From: Butyrivibrio sp.
GTDB taxonomy: Bacteria > Bacillota > Clostridia > Lachnospirales > Lachnospiraceae
Direction: 5' to 3'
DNA length: 64,000 bases
Assembly (NCBI GenBank): GCA_017535785.1
Contig: JAFXTN010000025.1
Span: forward strand, 62,001-126,000
This document shows, one piece after another, positions 61,344-64,000 of the stretch (positions are counted from its first letter, which is position 1; every line of letters starts with the position of its first letter). The position numbers and the translations under genes are program-made. Below the pieces are notes generated by a model. That model ran no database searches. It had not been told where the DNA came from and was given only the letters and a program-made list of their open reading frames with translations.

Positions 61344-63302
61344 CTATTTTTCAGTACCGCCGTAGTACTTGATAAGATTTAAGAATCCGCAATATCCCTC
61401 TTCATTGCAAAGATCCAACGGCTTTATCTTGGTATTTCCGGGAATTACTGTGTTGTATCTATGACCTTTGTAGGCAAAAGATACTGTGATAGGTACTCCG
61501 TAATCGGATATCTTCTCGATCAGCGCGTATGTCTTCTTATTCAAACAAATCCAGTTACCTGTTTCAAGTGTAATCCCCTTTGAAATAAGAGCATTTAGTC
61601 CCTCTGTATCTCCCGCTTCCATCAAAGCTTCTATCTTCTTTAAGTAAGCTTCAAGAGTATTGTTCGTCTGAGCAAGAAAAGCTGCAAATTCCTCACTTGA
61701 AGTAGGAATGTCTTTAATCTCTGAATTTTCCTCATATGATGTATGGTCTGAAGATCCGCCGTCAAATTCGATTAATGATTCTATTGCAGAATCGGATTCA
61801 GAGTCTACGGTATGATTCGATTCAGGGTCTACGGTATGATTCGATTCAGGTTTTAAGATACCCCGGACCATACTAATAGGCTGGACATTACCCTTACGGA
61901 TATCATCGATTGTCGTACCCGGCGGATAATATGATATAACTACGCTGTCATAAAGTCGGGAAATATTGGGATTAACTTCTTCACCATTATCCGTGCCTAA
62001 TTGCATCCCACTACCTATTCCGGCGCCATGGTAGTCAATTCCAGAAAAAACACACTCCCCGCCGGCAACCATAACTTTTGCAGAATTACTTACACTTATA
62101 TCTGCTCCGTTACCGTTTCTTCCGCCGCCGATTCCGGCCCCGCATACATCACTAACGGATATTACCGTTCCACCGCTTATACTAATATTCGCTCCGTTAC
62201 CGTTTCTTCCGCCACCAATTCCGGCTCCATCGTATACTCCGGTAGCATATACATTGCCCCCGGTTATGGTAATATCTGATCCGCTACCACGATCTCCTCC
62301 GCCGATTCCGGCTCCGGTTGCCCTGCCGTTCGCTGTTACATTTCCGCCTGTAATCTTAATATTATTTCCGTTACCGTTTCTTCCGCCGCCGATTCCAGCT
62401 CCTTCAACTCCATCTGCAACTACCGTTCCTCCGGTTATGGTAATATCTGATCCGCTACCACAATCTCCTCCGCCGATTCCGGCTCCGGTTCCCACTGTAA
62501 CTTCTGCAGTTACCGTTCCTCCGGTTATGGTAATGTCTGATCCGTTACCATCTCTTCCTCCGCCGATTCCGGCTCCGTTTCCCACTGTAACTTCTGCAGT
62601 TACCGTTCCTCCGGTTATGGTAATGTCTGATCCGTTACCATCTCTTCCTCCGCCGATTCCGGCTCCTTCACTTCCTCCTAAAACATGAACATTGCCTCCA
62701 CTTATGGTTATTCCGGTTCCGTCTCCACCATATCCGCCGCCGATTCCGGCTGCAGATTGCCCGCCATACGCTGTGATATTTCCTCCGGTTATAATGATAT
62801 CATCCACATCCTGACCATCATGACCACCGATTCCGGCACCTCTTCTTCCACCGGTCGCTTCCAAATAAGCATTACTACTACCGGAAGATATGGTCAGTGA
62901 TCCGTTATTTCCTTTTTCAATACCGGCATATGTATCTCCACTGGTGACATGATTATCACCGACAAGTTCTATTTCTACAGATCCAGCGCCATCTGTTTGA
63001 ATTGCCGCCACAGATGAAGCAATGTTCACATCACTGATGGTTACATGCGCAGTACTGCCTTCATCCGCTCTAATACTCACATGATTATCGGAAGCTGCAT
63101 TCCCTTCATTAGTTATAACCGGATCGTTATCCACATATTCCTGACCACCTTGCCGAACCTTCTGCTCACTATCCGTTGCATGAACAGATATATCACCATC
63201 TTCTATATGGTAGGGTCCTCCTGCAAGCGCATAGATAGGAAATTGCAGGAGCATTATAGCTGATACCAATACTCCCAATAATTCTCTTGCTACTTTTTTC
63301 AT
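61344..63302 (-). CDS. Secreted Gly-rich repeat (beta-helix) surface protein
   Basis: A 652-residue secreted protein: signal peptide ~1-27 (VLVSAIMLLQFPIYALA). Residues ~80-440 carry about ten ~28-30-residue repeats of the form GAGIGGGxxGNGxDITITGG, as in right-handed beta-helix and adhesin-like proteins of clostridia. Two of the repeats are identical over 30 residues. A Ser/Glu linker with ESNHTVD repeated and a ~130-residue C-terminal domain follow. No sortase motif, SLH or lipobox is seen. It may bind polysaccharide or take part in adhesion. Confidence 0.8.
   Translation of the reverse strand: MKKVARELLGVLVSAIMLLQFPIYALAGGPYHIEDGDISVHATDSEQKVRQGGQEYVDNDPVITNEGNAASDNHVSIRADEGSTAHVTISDVNIASSVAAIQTDGAGSVEIELVGDNHVTSGDTYAGIEKGNNGSLTISSGSSNAYLEATGGRRGAGIGGHDGQDVDDIIITGGNITAYGGQSAAGIGGGYGGDGTGITISGGNVHVLGGSEGAGIGGGRDGNGSDITITGGTVTAEVTVGNGAGIGGGRDGNGSDITITGGTVTAEVTVGTGAGIGGGDCGSGSDITITGGTVVADGVEGAGIGGGRNGNGNNIKITGGNVTANGRATGAGIGGGDRGSGSDITITGGNVYATGVYDGAGIGGGRNGNGANISISGGTVISVSDVCGAGIGGGRNGNGADISVSNSAKVMVAGGECVFSGIDYHGAGIGSGMQLGTDNGEEVNPNISRLYDSVVISYYPPGTTIDDIRKGNVQPISMVRGILKPESNHTVDPESNHTVDSESDSAIESLIEFDGGSSDHTSYEENSEIKDIPTSSEEFAAFLAQTNNTLEAYLKKIEALMEAGDTEGLNALISKGITLETGNWICLNKKTYALIEKISDYGVPITVSFAYKGHRYNTVIPGNTKIKPLDLCNEEGYCGFLNLIKYYGGTEK
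62491..62670 (-). repeat. Two 90-bp tandem repeats within the beta-helix gene
   Basis: Units 62491-62580 and 62581-62670 are identical except at the last few bases. Near-identity at silent positions shows a recent duplication; further, more diverged copies lie around them. Confidence 0.9.
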
Positions 63303-63360
63303 ACGATTGTCCCTTTCATTTCAGAATTCAAATAAACTCTTATATATTATTATAGACACA

Positions 63361-63406
63361 AAAAAACGAAAAATTCCTAAGTGAAATTTGGAATTTTTCG
63401 TTTTTT
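63361..63406. terminator. Strong two-way terminator of glgA
   Basis: AAAAAACGAAAAATTCC pairs with GGAATTTTTCGTTTTTT across 12 nt. It lies 18 nt past the glgA stop on the minus strand. Confidence 0.88.
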
Positions 63407-63423
63407 ATCATTCTTTATTATTA

Positions 63424-64000
63424 TCATCCAACAAGCCAGTCGTACATTTCCTGATATTTCTCGGCTGAAACCTTCCATGAGAAATCAACGGCCATGGCTC
63501 TGTCGATCATCTTGTTCCACTCACGCTTTTTGTCATAGAATACATGCTCTGCCTGGCGGATAGTATCAAGCATCTCGTGGGCGTTGTAATTAAGGAATCC
63601 AAAGCCGGTTCCGGTTCCTTCGTACTTGTTATAAGGCTCAACGGTGTCGATAAGTCCGCCTGTCTGTCTTACGATGGGGATCGTACCGTATCTTAGAGCC
63701 ATGAGCTGTGAAAGCCCACAGGGCTCAAAAAGCGATGGCATAAGGAATACATCGGATGCAGCGTAGATCTTGTGTGACATAGGCTCCGAATAATAGATAT
63801 TAGCGGAAACCTTGTCATTGTACTTCCAGTCGAAGTGACGGAAAGAATTCTCGTACTGCTCTTCACCTGTTCCGAGAACTACAAGCTGGATCGCATCCTG
63901 ACAGAGTTCATCGAGGATACAGTTGATAAGATCAAAGCCCTTTTGATCGGTAAGTCTTGAAACAATTCCGATCATCATGCACTTGTCGTCTTCCTTTAAG
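63424..64000 (-). CDS. glgA: Glycogen synthase, C-terminal part (runs off the right edge)
   Basis: The frame is open to the window edge; about 192 codons are seen. MIGIVSRLTDQKGFDLI, LVVLGTGEEQYE, then FLMPSLFEPCGLSQLMALRY and GTIPIVRQTGGLIDTV form the ADP-glucose-binding C-terminal GT-B half of bacterial GlgA (GT5). It extends alpha-1,4-glucan chains. The neighbouring sugar importers make storage of imported glucose plausible. Confidence 0.92.
   Translation of the reverse strand, partial: LKEDDKCMMIGIVSRLTDQKGFDLINCILDELCQDAIQLVVLGTGEEQYENSFRHFDWKYNDKVSANIYYSEPMSHKIYAASDVFLMPSLFEPCGLSQLMALRYGTIPIVRQTGGLIDTVEPYNKYEGTGTGFGFLNYNAHEMLDTIRQAEHVFYDKKREWNKMIDRAMAVDFSWKVSAEKYQEMYDWLVG

Noticed and set aside
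62254-62688. Proline-rich plus-strand open frame (PPPIPAP repeats)
   Set aside because: It is the reverse complement of the Gly-rich repeats of the secreted protein and has no start signals.

Overview
The window reads as a chromosomal segment of a Gram-positive, strictly anaerobic Firmicute, most likely a rumen or gut Lachnospiraceae of the Butyrivibrio/Pseudobutyrivibrio type. Evidence is the moderately AT-rich sequence, strong GGAGG-type ribosome binding sites, many lipoproteins with Gram-positive lipoboxes, a GH13_18 sucrose-phosphorylase-type enzyme, YesM/YesN-type regulation of sugar ABC importers, AraC regulators, RqcH and several flavodoxin-fold reductases. The genus is an inference. 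No rRNA, tRNA or CRISPR array was seen. Most genes are on the minus strand.

Region 1 (1-10.8 kb) is an accessory and decaying island. It holds a zinc-ribbon fragment, an XRE-membrane regulator, relics of a WYL regulator and a transglutaminase, a RloC/PrrC-like zinc-hook ATPase split by one in-frame UGA, a shredded small gene, a RES-domain protein, an AlbA_2/Schlafen-like regulator with operator-like repeats both in its promoter and inside its own gene, two tandem relics of a low-molecular-weight phosphatase start, an orphan CdiI-like immunity gene and lipoproteins. A ~112-bp direct repeat (279-391 and 10722-10833) brackets this island.

Region 2 (11.7-16.6 kb) is a tightly overlapping operon: PlsC acyltransferase, acyl-CoA/ACP ligase, B12-type radical SAM enzyme, a papain-like/NlpC-like protein and a CDP-alcohol phosphatidyltransferase. 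It looks like a membrane-lipid remodelling pathway. Region 3 (16.8-30.3 kb) has a soluble PAS-PAS chemoreceptor, an FMN reductase, a PH-domain protein, a zinc-ribbon/propeller membrane protein, an AlkZ-related protein, a GNAT/PfpI/racemase group, an AraC-YczE-DXS operon and a nitroreductase-TetR pair with two visible operators. Between 22565 and 22821 lies a regular tandem array of four 34-bp inverted repeats at 74/75/74-bp period that no gene explains.

Region 4 (30.3-38.3 kb) is an eight-gene operon: sulfonate/nitrate-type ABC importer (permease, ATPase, lipoprotein), DUF4418 protein, FtsX/LolD-type ABC pair, and two nitrogenase-like subunits. No NifH is in the window, and the His that binds FeMo-co in NifD appears to be replaced. 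This is the best candidate for an undescribed enzyme system. Region 5 (38.5-44.5 kb) has an FMN reductase, RqcH, a MurJ/SpoVB-like flippase and lipoproteins.

Region 6 (44.6-61.2 kb) is carbohydrate use: two esterases, GH13_18 phosphorylase, a P-loop kinase, DUF3237 and Nif3 proteins, an AraC regulator, a MsmEFG-like ABC importer, and an LplABC-like importer with a YesM/YesN two-component system. Region 7 (61.3-64 kb) has a secreted Gly-rich beta-helix repeat protein and the C-terminal part of glycogen synthase. Short GC-rich intergenic repeats (core TAATCCCGYCCCC) recur near several gene ends across the first 31 kb.
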